Source: Flavobacterium sp. UBA6721 (GTDB taxonomy: Bacteria > Bacteroidota > Bacteroidia > Flavobacteriales > Flavobacteriaceae). From it: DNA of 61,445 nucleotides. The DNA is taken from positions 1 through 61,445 of the forward strand of contig DKIJ01000031.1 of the NCBI GenBank assembly GCA_002454195.1, written 5' to 3'. This document shows, piece by piece, positions 45,727-54,145 of the stretch. The first letter of the stretch is position 1, and every line of letters starts with the position of its first letter. The position numbers and the translations under genes are program-made. The notes below the pieces were generated by a model that searched no databases, was not told the DNA's origin, and saw only the letters and a program-made list of their open reading frames with translations.

Positions 45727-46590
45727 CTATCTCGATTTAAAATAACCCAATAACTTAGTTACGTAACTTTCGTCAACTCTTGTATTTACAATACCCGAAC
45801 CTGATTTACTGAAAGTCTCTTTGAAATAATTCAACTGATCTTGATAATACTTCTCATAACTCATTCGAACAGCCTTAGAACCCGTATCGACCACTTGGAT
45901 TTCGCCTGTTTCGGCATCAATCATTGGAACCATTCCAAGATTTGGCATTTTCTCCTCTCGTATATCATACACTCGAATACCGGTTACATCATGTTTTTTT
46001 GCTGCAATTTTTAATGTATGCTCATAATCAGCCGACATAAAATCGGAAATGACAAAAACAATGGCTTTCTTTTTTTGAGTACTCGATAGGAATTTCAATG
46101 CCTGAGCAATATCTGTTTTATGACTTTTAGGTTCAAATTCTATCAATTCACGAATGATACGCAATACGTGCGACCTTCCTTTTTTAGGAGGAATGTACAA
46201 TTCGATTTGATCTGAAAACAAAATCAGTCCAATTTTATCATTGTTTTGCGTAGCCGAAAAAGCCATCGTGGCAGCAATTTCTGTTACGATGTCTTTTTTG
46301 AATTGATTTTTAGAACCAAAACTTTCAGAACCCGAAATATCTACCATAAGCATCATGGTTAATTCGCGTTCTTCTTCAAAAACTTTTACGTGAGCTTCAT
46401 TATAACGAGCGGTAACATTCCAATCAATATTTCGAATATCATCGCCATACTGATATTGACGTACCTCACTAAAAGTCATCCCACGCCCTTTGAAAGAAGT
46501 ATGATATTCACCAGAGAAGATATGATCACTCAATCTTCGGGTTTTGATTTCTATTTTTCGTACTTTTTTTAAAAGCTCTTTTGTATCCAT
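45727..46590 (-). CDS. DUF58 domain-containing protein
   Basis: A 287-aa protein of the DUF58 family, VWA-related proteins that work with MoxR ATPases. Diagnostic motifs are GRGMTFSEVRQYQYGDDIRNIDWNVTAR (split at about 34-62) and MLMVDISGSESFGS with a DxSxS metal site. It is cytosolic, lacking membrane helices. It follows moxR by 77 bp and belongs to the Bat operon, with the S23-type insert immediately downstream. No defects were seen. Confidence 0.93.
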   Translation of the reverse strand: MDTKELLKKVRKIEIKTRRLSDHIFSGEYHTSFKGRGMTFSEVRQYQYGDDIRNIDWNVTARYNEAHVKVFEEERELTMMLMVDISGSESFGSKNQFKKDIVTEIAATMAFSATQNNDKIGLILFSDQIELYIPPKKGRSHVLRIIRELIEFEPKSHKTDIAQALKFLSSTQKKKAIVFVISDFMSADYEHTLKIAAKKHDVTGIRVYDIREEKMPNLGMVPMIDAETGEIQVVDTGSKAVRMSYEKYYQDQLNYFKETFSKSGSGIVNTRVDESYVTKLLGYFKSR

Positions 46591-46593
46591 TTG

Positions 46594-46664
46594 ATTGTTG
46601 ATTGTTGATTAACGATTGTTGATTTCAGATCTAAAATCTAAAATCAGTAATCTAAAATCTAAAA
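46594..46664. repeat. Degenerate GATTGTTGATT / CTAAAATCT repeats between moxR and the DUF58 gene
   Basis: Tandem GATTGTTGATT words at 46593-46621 are followed by four CTAAAATC-type words to 46667. GATTAACGATTGTTGATTTC at 46608-46627 resembles the 23-bp arms around the four-helix-bundle gene, suggesting a related repeat family at two places in this operon. Confidence 0.6.
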
Positions 46665-46667
46665 TCT

Positions 46668-47672
46668 TTAAGGTACTTCTACTTCGTTTATAATTTTGTT
46701 GATGATATCTACCGAAGTGATGTTTTCGGCCTCAGCCTCGTAAGTTACACCTACTCTGTGACGTAATACATCATGAACTACAGCACGAACATCCTCTGGA
46801 ATTACATAACCTCTACGTTTGATAAATGCATAACATTTTGCCGCATTGGCTAAATTGATACTTCCACGTGGAGAAGAACCAAAGCTGATTAATGGTTTTA
46901 AATCGGCTAATTTGTATTTTTCTGGGTAACGCGTAGCAAAGATGATATCTAAGATGTATTTCTCAATTTTTTCATCCATGTAAACTTCACGAACAGCCTG
47001 TTGCGCACGCAAAATTTGTTCAACTGAAACAACTGGATTTACTGTTTCGTAACTTCCTGTTAGGTTTTGACGAATTACCAAACGTTCTTCATCCATTTTA
47101 GGATAATCAATAACTGTTTTTAGCATAAAACGATCCACTTGTGCTTCTGGTAATTGATAGGTTCCTTCTTGTTCAATTGGATTTTGTGTAGCTAAAACCA
47201 AGAAAGGTTTTTCTAATTTAAAAGTGGTATCTCCAATGGTTACTTGCTTTTCCTGCATTGCCTCTAGCAAAGCCGATTGTACTTTTGCAGGAGCACGGTT
47301 GATCTCATCGGCAAGAACGAAATTTGCGAAAATTGGTCCCTTCTTAATGGAGAATTCATTTTGCTTGATATTGTAAATCATTGTCCCGATAACATCGGCA
47401 GGAAGTAAATCAGGGGTAAACTGGATTCTGCTAAAAGAACCTTGAACTGCTCTAGAAAGTGTATTAATTGCTAATGTTTTTGCTAATCCCGGCACTCCTT
47501 CTAATAATATATGCCCTTGCCCTAATAATCCAATCAATAATCGTTCAACCATGTGCTTTTGACCCACAATCACCTTGTTCATTTCCATAGTAAGAAGATC
47601 TATAAAAGCGCTCTCTCTTTCTATCTTTTCATTGATTGCTCTAATGTCTAAAGTCGATGTATTCTCTTCCAT
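46668..47672 (-). CDS. MoxR family AAA+ ATPase
   Basis: A 334-aa ATPase. Walker A is LLEGVPGLAKTLAIN near residue 57, Walker B is FVLADEINRAPAKVQSALLEAM near 120, sensor 1 is LVLATQNPIEQEGTYQLPEAQVDRF near 158 with an arginine-finger region, and sensor 2 is in SPRGSINLANAAK. MoxR proteins act as chaperone-like partners of VWA proteins and here head the Bat operon. Its promoter should lie in the divergent region 47673-48040. Confidence 0.95.
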   Translation of the reverse strand: MEENTSTLDIRAINEKIERESAFIDLLTMEMNKVIVGQKHMVERLLIGLLGQGHILLEGVPGLAKTLAINTLSRAVQGSFSRIQFTPDLLPADVIGTMIYNIKQNEFSIKKGPIFANFVLADEINRAPAKVQSALLEAMQEKQVTIGDTTFKLEKPFLVLATQNPIEQEGTYQLPEAQVDRFMLKTVIDYPKMDEERLVIRQNLTGSYETVNPVVSVEQILRAQQAVREVYMDEKIEKYILDIIFATRYPEKYKLADLKPLISFGSSPRGSINLANAAKCYAFIKRRGYVIPEDVRAVVHDVLRHRVGVTYEAEAENITSVDIINKIINEVEVP

Positions 47673-48040
47673 AAAATTATTTTTAATTCCTTGAATTTAA
47701 TGCCTCAGTTTTGATAGTGCAAATTGAATTTTTTTTTAAAGGAAAGATGTTAAAAAATGGTTAAAACTTCTACAAATACTGCAATTTTAAGGACGAATTA
47801 TGATACAATTTCCATAATTTTAAGAACTTTAAAAAATACATTCTAAAAAGTTACAGAAATCCATTTTTCTAAAAAAGAAACCTATTTAAATCAATTCTAA
47901 TTAACGGAATGTAAAGCCTTTAGAAATAGATATTAGAATTATATATTTCTACCTAATTTTGCTATTTTTTTAATTCCTATTATTTAAAATATACGCTAAC
48001 AAAATTTTCAAACTGAATTCTTAAGTTCAAATACAACATC
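47673..48040. promoter_or_regulatory. Divergent regulatory region of the Bat operon and the SDR gene
   Basis: 368 A+T-rich bases without a gene. On the plus strand TAATTTTG at 47954-47961 fits the TAnnTTTG -7 consensus, 79 bp before the SDR start. The minus-strand promoter of moxR must also lie here, but I cannot place it. Confidence 0.45.
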
Positions 48041-48793
48041 ATGACTAAAACAGCCTTAATAACAGGAGCCACAAGCGGAATTGGAAAAGCTACAGCACAA
48101 CTTTTTGCAAAAAATAATTACAAAATTATTATTTGTGGAAGACGAAAAAACCGTCTTGAAGAATTGGAAAAAGAACTGAGTCAATACACTAGTGTTTACA
48201 GCCTTGAATTTGATATAAGCGACAAAAATGCGGTTTTTGCAAACATAGATTCACTCCCTGAAACCTTTTCAAATATTGATGTTTTAATTAATAATGCGGG
48301 TAATGCACATGGACTAGATCCTATTCAAGATGGGAATCTAGACGATTGGGAAAACATGATAGATATTAACCTAAAAGGATTATTGTATGTATCTAAAGCT
48401 ATCATTCCGAAAATGATTGCTCAAAAATCAGGACATATCATTAACATCGGTTCTACAGCTGCCAAACAGGTGTATCCAAACGGCAATGTATACTGCGCTA
48501 CTAAACACGCTGTAGATGCTATAAACAAAGGAATGAAAATGGATTTAAATCCTTATGGTATACGTGTTGGAGCTATTCATCCGGGACTGGTAGAAACCGA
48601 GTTTAGTGAAGTTCGGTTTAAAGGCGATACCGAAAAAGCAGCAAATGTATACAAAGGGTTTACACCACTAAAAGCCGAAGACATTGCCGATATTATTCAT
48701 TTTGTCATTTCCAGACCGTACCATGTTAACATTTCTGATATGGTGGTTATGTGTACGGCTCAAGGTTCGGCAACTCTTGTTCAACGGGAATAG
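48041..48793 (+). CDS. SDR family NAD(P)-dependent oxidoreductase (YdfG-like)
   Basis: A 250-aa short-chain dehydrogenase. The cofactor motif TGATSGIGKAT is at residues 8-18 with a following GRRKNR that favours NADP. NNAG is near residue 87, the catalytic Ser in INIGSTAAKQ, and the YCATK tetrad near 151. The overall pattern (VYCATKHAVDAINKGMKMDL, IRVGAIHPGLVETEFSEVRF) matches YdfG-like serine/3-hydroxy acid dehydrogenases. It is a single gene with a terminator directly after it. Confidence 0.92.
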   Translation: MTKTALITGATSGIGKATAQLFAKNNYKIIICGRRKNRLEELEKELSQYTSVYSLEFDISDKNAVFANIDSLPETFSNIDVLINNAGNAHGLDPIQDGNLDDWENMIDINLKGLLYVSKAIIPKMIAQKSGHIINIGSTAAKQVYPNGNVYCATKHAVDAINKGMKMDLNPYGIRVGAIHPGLVETEFSEVRFKGDTEKAANVYKGFTPLKAEDIADIIHFVISRPYHVNISDMVVMCTAQGSATLVQRE

Positions 48794-48800
48794 TAAGCAT

Positions 48801-48830
48801 AAAAAAACAGCTCATAAGAGCTGTTTTTTT
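48801..48830. terminator. Bidirectional terminator between the SDR and DUF4382 genes
   Basis: AAAAAACAGCTC pairs with GAGCTGTTTTTT around a four-base loop. An A-run on one side and a T-run on the other let it serve both convergent genes. Confidence 0.85.
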
Positions 48831-48835
48831 TGTAA

Positions 48836-49651
48836 TTAATTAAAAGTAACTGAACCTACATCGGTGACTTGACCATTGGACACAACCACACCATTAACTA
48901 CTACGGCTGTTTTTCCTGATGCCGTTTCTGGAGTTAAAGTCAAAGTATAAGTCCCTGCAGGAACACCATTTAACTGAAACTTTCCAGTTTCGTCTGCAAA
49001 AGTAGTAATAACATCATCCCCAACTGGTACAGAAACAGCAACCTGATATCCTTCAAGTACAGGATTAATCATCCCTTTTATCACGCCTGAAGTTGCAGCA
49101 GCCGAAACACGAATAACAGGCTTTAAATTATACGACCCTGAACTACCTGCAGAAACAATAGATTTACTAGCATCAAAATCCAAAACAAACTCATAAGTTG
49201 CACCTGCAAGCAATGTTTGTTTTACATTTAACTTTAATCCAGATTGCATAGCACTTGGGGTACTTAATTGCATTACTTGATCTCCTTTTACTAAGGTATT
49301 ATTTTCTCCTAAAACCAATCGAATTTGTCCCAAATATCCAGAGGGAACAACATTGTCAGCTAATAAAAGACTTACGCCTCCTGTTAGGTCTAATAAATTA
49401 TATACACCCGGAGTAAAATTATCATCAACAATACTTATCCAGCCTTCTGAATCATCGGTACCATCTGATTTTTTAATCATTATGTCTTGGACATCAATGT
49501 TTACTTCATCATAATCTCCTGGCGCATCTACCATTCGAACCATAACTCTAGATGTTTGATTTCCGTCATCATTATCATTACAGGCAGTAAAAAAAATTGC
49601 AAGCAAAGCAATGATAAAAAACAATTTAGGGCAAAATTTAATCTTTTTCAT
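48836..49651 (-). CDS. DUF4382 domain-containing lipoprotein
   Basis: About 271 aa from the ATG at 49651 (MKKIKFCPKLFFIIALLAIFFTAC), which gives a clear lipoprotein signal; the longer frame to 49738 would hide it. The DUF4382 domain follows (VRMVDAPGDYDEVNIDVQDIMI near residues 40-60; GYLGQIRLVLGENNTL). A carboxypeptidase-regulatory or Ig-like domain comes at the C-terminus (GKFQLNGVPAGTYTLTLTPE). Such proteins are exported and anchored to the outer membrane; the function is unknown. Confidence 0.85.
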   Translation of the reverse strand: MKKIKFCPKLFFIIALLAIFFTACNDNDDGNQTSRVMVRMVDAPGDYDEVNIDVQDIMIKKSDGTDDSEGWISIVDDNFTPGVYNLLDLTGGVSLLLADNVVPSGYLGQIRLVLGENNTLVKGDQVMQLSTPSAMQSGLKLNVKQTLLAGATYEFVLDFDASKSIVSAGSSGSYNLKPVIRVSAAATSGVIKGMINPVLEGYQVAVSVPVGDDVITTFADETGKFQLNGVPAGTYTLTLTPETASGKTAVVVNGVVVSNGQVTDVGSVTFN

Positions 49652-49758
49652 TTTCTTTGATTTATTTAAAATTAGTATCTTAACAACGTAATAAAAGCAA
49701 TAAAATTGTATTAAAAAATAAGGTTTTTCAAAAATCAAATCGTAAATCTTACTCTCAA

Positions 49759-50901
49759 ATGATTAACAAACGGCTTTTAATAAAAAACTTGCTTGCTCAT
49801 AATGATGAAAATAGTTTTTACGACAAAAAACGGCAATTAAATTTACACACAAAAGAAGGAAAATCCAAATTCTTAAAACACATTTGCGGTCTGTCAAATT
49901 CAAATCCGGCTAACAATTCCTATATTGTAGTAGGAGTTGAAGACCAAGACAACGAAATTATAGGCACTGATTTTTTTGACGATAGCCATATCCAAAATCT
50001 TGTAAATGCCTACCTGGACAATCCGCCAAAAATTCAGTACGAAAATGTTCCTTTTCCCAACTTACCCAAGGATAAAGTAATAGGTTTAGTAACTATAAAG
50101 CCTAAAAACAAAGTATCCTACTTTAAAAAAGGAATCCATACTATTGCTGCTCATAGTATTTTTATTAGGCGAGGAAGTAACACCACTCCCACGGAAGATA
50201 AAATTGAAAAAAACTACTTAAATACCGCAACGGTAATTGACCTTGAAAACAATTCCCGTAATAATATCCAATATACGCTGGACGGCTTCTATGATTTTAT
50301 GAATTCGAGACATAAAAATATGGATCCAAAGTACAAGGTTTTCAAGGAATTATTTGTTATTTGCTGGGCAGGAATTCCTAAAACAGTAAGAGATAAAACC
50401 TTTTTATCAAGAGTAGATATCGAATTAATTAACGAGCATATTAAACTTTTTTATTCGGCGCAGGATGTAGTAACGATCTCTTTTGATCAAAACAGTTTCA
50501 CAATTATCGAATATATTCCACTGGGATTAAATGATAAAACCAGTTTTTACCCTTTAGAACAACAAACTATTTATTTTTTTGAAAATGGCTATTATAAAAT
50601 TGAAAGCAAAATGTTATTTGAACCACCCGTTTTCAATAAAAAAATGCTTTTTCATATTTATAATTCAAACGAAGCATTAGTAAACAAACTCAAAAAAGGC
50701 ATGCAGCTCACGCCAAGAGAACTAAAAGACTTAGAAAATCTTCCTTCTACATTCATGATTTGTTATCTCAATGGTTTTGATGATGCCAAAAGAAAATTAA
50801 TAGACGCAAAAACCTACTTAAAACCTTTTCCCGCTATTTATTCTTTGTTTAAAGAAGCGATGCGTGTTCTTAGAAAAATGAAATATGATGTACAAACCTA
50901 A
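49759..50901 (+). CDS. AlbA_2/Schlafen-type putative nucleic-acid- or ATP-binding protein
   Basis: A 380-aa protein whose N-terminal region (about 30-155) resembles the AlbA_2 domain: GKSKFLKHICGLSNSNP, YIVVGVEDQDNEIIGTDF, and IFIRRGSNTTP. The C-terminal half is unassigned, with a helical end. AlbA_2 proteins are variously described as ATP-binding or RNA/DNA-associated and often occur in stress or phage-defence settings. Here it is a lone plus-strand gene converging on the broken response regulator, near the island's left junction. Confidence 0.7.
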   Translation: MINKRLLIKNLLAHNDENSFYDKKRQLNLHTKEGKSKFLKHICGLSNSNPANNSYIVVGVEDQDNEIIGTDFFDDSHIQNLVNAYLDNPPKIQYENVPFPNLPKDKVIGLVTIKPKNKVSYFKKGIHTIAAHSIFIRRGSNTTPTEDKIEKNYLNTATVIDLENNSRNNIQYTLDGFYDFMNSRHKNMDPKYKVFKELFVICWAGIPKTVRDKTFLSRVDIELINEHIKLFYSAQDVVTISFDQNSFTIIEYIPLGLNDKTSFYPLEQQTIYFFENGYYKIESKMLFEPPVFNKKMLFHIYNSNEALVNKLKKGMQLTPRELKDLENLPSTFMICYLNGFDDAKRKLIDAKTYLKPFPAIYSLFKEAMRVLRKMKYDVQT

Positions 50902-50914
50902 AACAGAATTTCAA

Positions 50915-51275
50915 TCACATATCTTCAATCATATTTTTTATCAATTCTATTAATTTTTCTTTAGTAATAGGCTTAATTACGTAATCTGTTACTAAACTAT
51001 TTTTTTTAGCCAATTGAATATCATTAGGAGATATGGACGAGGAACAGAGATATATAATTATTTTTTTATCAATTTTAGGTGCTAACTTCGAAAATTGATC
51101 TAAAAATTGCCATCCATCCATAATTGGCATGCTTAAATCCAGTAATATAATTTCAGGCAAAGCATCCACATTGTTACTATTTTCTCTTAGAAAATCAATA
51201 GCATCTAATCCATTACTAAAAACCCTAATCAATTCTACTAAATGGGTTCTTTCAATTGCTTTTTTAAAGAAAAAA
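50915..51275 (-). pseudogene. Response regulator, C-terminal portion (split by island)
   Basis: The receiver-domain remainder of a single-domain response regulator, starting within FKKAIERTHLVELIRVFSNG and continuing through the phospho-acceptor motif PEIILLDLSMPIMDGWQF and the conserved Lys in VTDYVIKPIT. The first strand and acidic pair are missing here; the frame upstream of 51275 enters foreign sequence. The missing start (IDDDEFFVFLFKK) is found 7.4 kb away at 58714-58785, in the same orientation and beside the partner kinase. The two pieces share a 17-bp junction sequence, so this is one gene interrupted by insertion. A TTG at 51232 could give a short product, unlikely to be functional. 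Confidence 0.9.
51259..51275 (+). repeat. Left direct repeat (putative attachment core)
   Basis: CTTTTTTAAAGAAAAAA. It matches 58719-58735 in 16 of 17 positions. On the minus strand it encodes the FKK junction of the split response regulator. Confidence 0.8.
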
Positions 51276-51311
51276 GACGCTAGCTCAGATAATAATTTGT
51301 TAATAAGAAAT

Positions 51312-51797
51312 ATGAAAAAAATAGGTTTTGGTGGAGGCTGTCATTGGTGTACAGAAGCCATATTTCAGGCTTTAAATGGCGTTGAGTCTGTGGAGCAGGG
51401 CTGGATCTCCTCATTGAACCCCTATGATACATTTTCAGAAGCCGTTATTGTCCATTTTAATGAAGGCATCACACTGGATGTGTTAATTGAAGTGCATCTG
51501 CTGACGCATAGTAGCGCAAGCGCACACAGTATGCGTTACAAGTATCGTTCGGCAGTGTATTATATTGATCCCAATGATAAAGACACTATCGAAATAATAA
51601 TCAATAAACTGTCAAAGGAAAATGACACCAAATATATTACACAGACACTGCCCTTGGCAGACTTCAGATTGAATTCGGAGCGTTTCCTCAATTATTATAA
51701 AAAAGACAAACAGAAACCTTTCTGCCAAACCAATATAAATCCTAAACTAGCTGCAATACGCAAAACATTCGGTCATCATATTCGAAATGATTTTTAA
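51312..51797 (+). CDS. msrA: Divergent peptide-methionine (S)-S-oxide reductase (MsrA)
   Basis: 161 aa from the ATG at 51312; the open frame extends upstream through the junction but carries only host-gene antisense sequence. The active-site region reads GGGCHWCTEAIFQ instead of the usual GCFWG, keeping the catalytic Cys and adding another nearby. Later segments YRSAVYYIDP and FLNYYKKDK match MsrA, though the HQDYL-type block is weak. It would reduce the S-epimer of methionine sulfoxide. It is the first gene of the island, 36 bp after the left direct repeat. Confidence 0.85.
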   Translation: MKKIGFGGGCHWCTEAIFQALNGVESVEQGWISSLNPYDTFSEAVIVHFNEGITLDVLIEVHLLTHSSASAHSMRYKYRSAVYYIDPNDKDTIEIIINKLSKENDTKYITQTLPLADFRLNSERFLNYYKKDKQKPFCQTNINPKLAAIRKTFGHHIRNDF

Positions 51798-51859
51798 GAT
51801 GGGAAGAATTGCCAAAATATCGGGTGATAACGGTAAGAGAAAGGGTATTGCCGTATATT

Positions 51860-51867
51860 AACTTTGT
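51860..51867 (+). promoter_or_regulatory. Candidate -7 box upstream of the island thioredoxin
   Basis: TAACTTTG fits TAnnTTTG, 30 bp before the trxA start. It may drive the main island operon; no clear -33 element is seen. Confidence 0.45.
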
Positions 51868-51897
51868 GGAGTTAGATAACAATTAAAGTTTTTAGTT

Positions 51898-52224
51898 ATG
51901 AGAAAAATAGAAAGTAAACAGGAATTTGAAGAAACAATTCAAAAAGAAGCAAGCGTAGTTGTAGATTTTTACGCCGACTGGTGTGGTCCTTGCCAGACGC
52001 TATTACCCACATTGGATGACCTGTCCAAAGACTTTGAGGGGAAGGTCAAAATAGTTAAAGTTAATGTTGATAATCAACAGGAACTTGCCCAGCGTTTTGG
52101 TGTGCGTAGCATCCCCACATTGATCTTTTTCAAGAACCAAAAAGCTGTGGAGACCATAGTAGGTCTTCGAACCAAGGATGAACTTCAAAAGAAGATATCC
52201 GCGTTGGAAATAGGAAATAAATAG
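51898..52224 (+). CDS. trxA: Thioredoxin
   Basis: A 108-aa cytosolic thioredoxin. The redox motif WCGPC is at residues 30-34 (VVVDFYADWCGPCQTLLP), with the cis-proline segment RSIPTLIFF near 72. It is complete and of standard length. It is the natural electron donor for the methionine sulfoxide reductases encoded on either side of it. It lies 21 bp upstream of msrB. Confidence 0.96.
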   Translation: MRKIESKQEFEETIQKEASVVVDFYADWCGPCQTLLPTLDDLSKDFEGKVKIVKVNVDNQQELAQRFGVRSIPTLIFFKNQKAVETIVGLRTKDELQKKISALEIGNK

Positions 52225-52245
52225 TAACATTCAAAATAAATAGTT

Positions 52246-52692
52246 ATGTTAAACTGGAATGATATCATCAAGTTCGTAAACAAAGGTAATCCTGTTCCGA
52301 CTCGCAGGGTGGAAAAAACAGACGAGGAATGGAAAGAACTGTTAAGCCCCGATTCGTATTTTGTTACCAGGGGGAAGGGTACTGAGCGAGCACATAGTTC
52401 GGATATGTGCGGCTTATTTGAACCGGGTAAATATGAATGTATCAGTTGTGGAACACCTTTGTTTGATGCAACTGAAAAATTTAACAGCACTTCTGGCTGG
52501 CCTTCTTTCACTCAGCCCATAGCTGTTGAAAATATTGCCTACCATAAGGATGGTGGTTATGGTATGATAAGAGTGGAAACGACCTGCAATGTCTGTGATG
52601 CGCATTTGGGCCATGTTTTTCCGGATGGTCCTGCACCAAGTGGTCTTAGATACTGTATCAATGCCGTGGCGCTTAAGAAAGTAGAGGGCTGA
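52246..52692 (+). CDS. msrB: Peptide-methionine (R)-S-oxide reductase
   Basis: A 148-aa MsrB acting on the R-epimer, complementary to MsrA. Zinc-site cysteines are in CISCGTPLF and CNVCDAHLG. The GWPSFTQPI segment and the catalytic Cys in GLRYCINAVAL are intact. The fold is complete, with an N-terminal extension of about 40 residues. It follows trxA by 21 bp in the island operon. Confidence 0.96.
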   Translation: MLNWNDIIKFVNKGNPVPTRRVEKTDEEWKELLSPDSYFVTRGKGTERAHSSDMCGLFEPGKYECISCGTPLFDATEKFNSTSGWPSFTQPIAVENIAYHKDGGYGMIRVETTCNVCDAHLGHVFPDGPAPSGLRYCINAVALKKVEG

Positions 52693-52755
52693 GATCTCTC
52701 AAGCATTTCAGATCAAAAATTTTAAAGAACTTAAATAAAATAAAAGCTATAAGTA

Positions 52756-53247
52756 ATGGAAAATTTGAAAAAAGCATATTTGGCGGGTGGATGTTTCTGG
52801 GGCATGGAAGATCTTTTCAGAGCACGTCCTGGCGTAATTAATACCGAAGTCGGGTACTTAGGGGGACAGAACGATAATCCCACCTACGAGTATCATCCCG
52901 GCCATGCAGAGGGTGTTGAAATTACCTATGATCCAAGCAAGACAACTTATAGGGAGTTATTGGATTATTTTTTCAGGGTACATGATCCCAGCACGGTAGA
53001 TAGGCAGGGCAATGACAGGGGCAAAAGTTACCGCTCGGCACTATTCATTCAGAACGATGAAGAAGGAAATGATGCCGTGGAAATGATCAAATTAGTTGAT
53101 GATTCGCAACGCTGGCCTGGAAAGGTAGTAACGACATTGGAGCCGTTCACAAAATTTTGGCCTGCCGAAGACTACCATCAAGATTATCTGGTCAAAAATC
53201 CGAATGGCTACACCTGCCACTTTGAGCGCTTTGGAACTTTTTTGTAA
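52756..53247 (+). CDS. msrA: Peptide-methionine (S)-S-oxide reductase (cytosolic)
   Basis: A 163-aa canonical MsrA. The catalytic motif [11 protein letters not shown] is at residues 11-21. [36 protein letters not shown] and the substrate block [19 protein letters not shown] are all present. There is no signal peptide. It is the second of three MsrA genes in the island and ends four bases before the next start. Confidence 0.96.
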   Translation: MENLKKAYLAGGCFWGMEDLFRARPGVINTEVGYLGGQNDNPTYEYHPGHAEGVEITYDPSKTTYRELLDYFFRVHDPSTVDRQGNDRGKSYRSALFIQNDEEGNDAVEMIKLVDDSQRWPGKVVTTLEPFTKFWPAEDYHQDYLVKNPNGYTCHFERFGTFL

Positions 53248-53251
53248 AGCA

Positions 53252-53461
53252 ATGAACAAAGTAACGGCAGAAATTTACCAGCTGCATCCCGATCGGTATA
53301 TATTGGTCTCTGGACAGGAGGAAGGCGCACCTACATGCCCTTATGAAAATGTCCAACAATGGGTTGGCTATGATACCTTAACCAAAGAATATATTCGGTT
53401 TACAAAGTCGGTATACAAAAAGCTTGTTGAAGAAATGGAAAATAAAAAAATAAAGATATGA
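53252..53461 (+). CDS. Small unknown protein in the Msr operon
   Basis: 69 aa from the ATG at 53252 (MNKVTAEIYQLHPDRYILVSGQ...). An earlier in-frame start at 53204 overlaps msrA and is unlikely. It has one cysteine (APTCPYENVQQWVGYD) and a basic helical end (RFTKSVYKKLVEEMENKK). No family is recognised. It begins four bases after msrA, and its stop overlaps the next msrA start as ATGA, so it is tightly coupled with both. An accessory role in methionine repair is a guess from position only. Confidence 0.7.
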   Translation: MNKVTAEIYQLHPDRYILVSGQEEGAPTCPYENVQQWVGYDTLTKEYIRFTKSVYKKLVEEMENKKIKI

Positions 53462-54117
53462 ATATAGTAGTTTTCTTATCGACCGCACTCGGCTTCTTCG
53501 CCATGACAGGTTGTAGCAACAGTATGAGTAACAAAGCCGAGCATAATAAGGGCTTGGAAGAAAAAGTAAGCATTACTGAAATGACAGGCAATAGCGATAG
53601 CACGGACGTTATCTATTTTGCCGGAGGATGTTTCTGGGGAACAGAGCATTTTTTTAAACAGGTAGATGGTGTTATCGCTACCGAAGTAGGCTTTGCCAAT
53701 GGCCGTACCGACAATCCGACATATGAGGATGTAGTACAGAAAAATACGGGCTACGCTGAAACCGTAAAGGTTACATACGATGCTGAAAAATTGGATTTGA
53801 ATCTGTTACTTGATTTGTATTTCCTTGCTATTGATCCTACGAGCGTAAATAAACAGGGTAATGATATCGGTGATCATTACCGTACGGGCATTTATTACAC
53901 CTCAGGCCAGCAGTTACCACTTATAAACCAACGGATAAATAAAGAGGCGGCAAAACATATCAGAGCTATAGCAGTTGAAGTAACCCCCATAAAGAAATAT
54001 TATAAAGCCGAGGATTACCATCAAGACTACCTGGATAAGAATCCGGGAGGATACTGCCATATTAATCCGGCACTTTTTAAAGTGGCGAAGGAAGCTAATA
54101 AGGCAACCAATAAATGA
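53458..54117 (+). CDS. msrA: Exported lipoprotein peptide-methionine (S)-S-oxide reductase
   Basis: A 219-aa MsrA with an N-terminal lipoprotein signal (MNIVVFLSTALGFFAMTGCSN; lipobox AMTGC). The MsrA domain begins near residue 50 with FAGGCFWGTEHFF. GFANGRTDNPTYEDV, IDPTSVNKQGNDIGDHYRTGIYY and [20 protein letters not shown] follow. It would repair envelope proteins, complementing the cytosolic copy. It starts within the stop of the 69-aa gene (ATGA overlap). How it is re-reduced in the periplasm is unclear; the CPGC redoxin may help. Confidence 0.93.
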   Translation: MNIVVFLSTALGFFAMTGCSNSMSNKAEHNKGLEEKVSITEMTGNSDSTDVIYFAGGCFWGTEHFFKQVDGVIATEVGFANGRTDNPTYEDVVQKNTGYAETVKVTYDAEKLDLNLLLDLYFLAIDPTSVNKQGNDIGDHYRTGIYYTSGQQLPLINQRINKEAAKHIRAIAVEVTPIKKYYKAEDYHQDYLDKNPGGYCHINPALFKVAKEANKATNK

Positions 54118-54145
54118 TAATATCATCAAAAAACTATAAAAAATC

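Noticed and set aside
51129..51311. Upstream extension of the first island msrA frame by 61 codons
   Set aside because: It crosses the left direct repeat and is antisense to the response-regulator remainder; the ATG at 51312 begins the conserved MsrA sequence.
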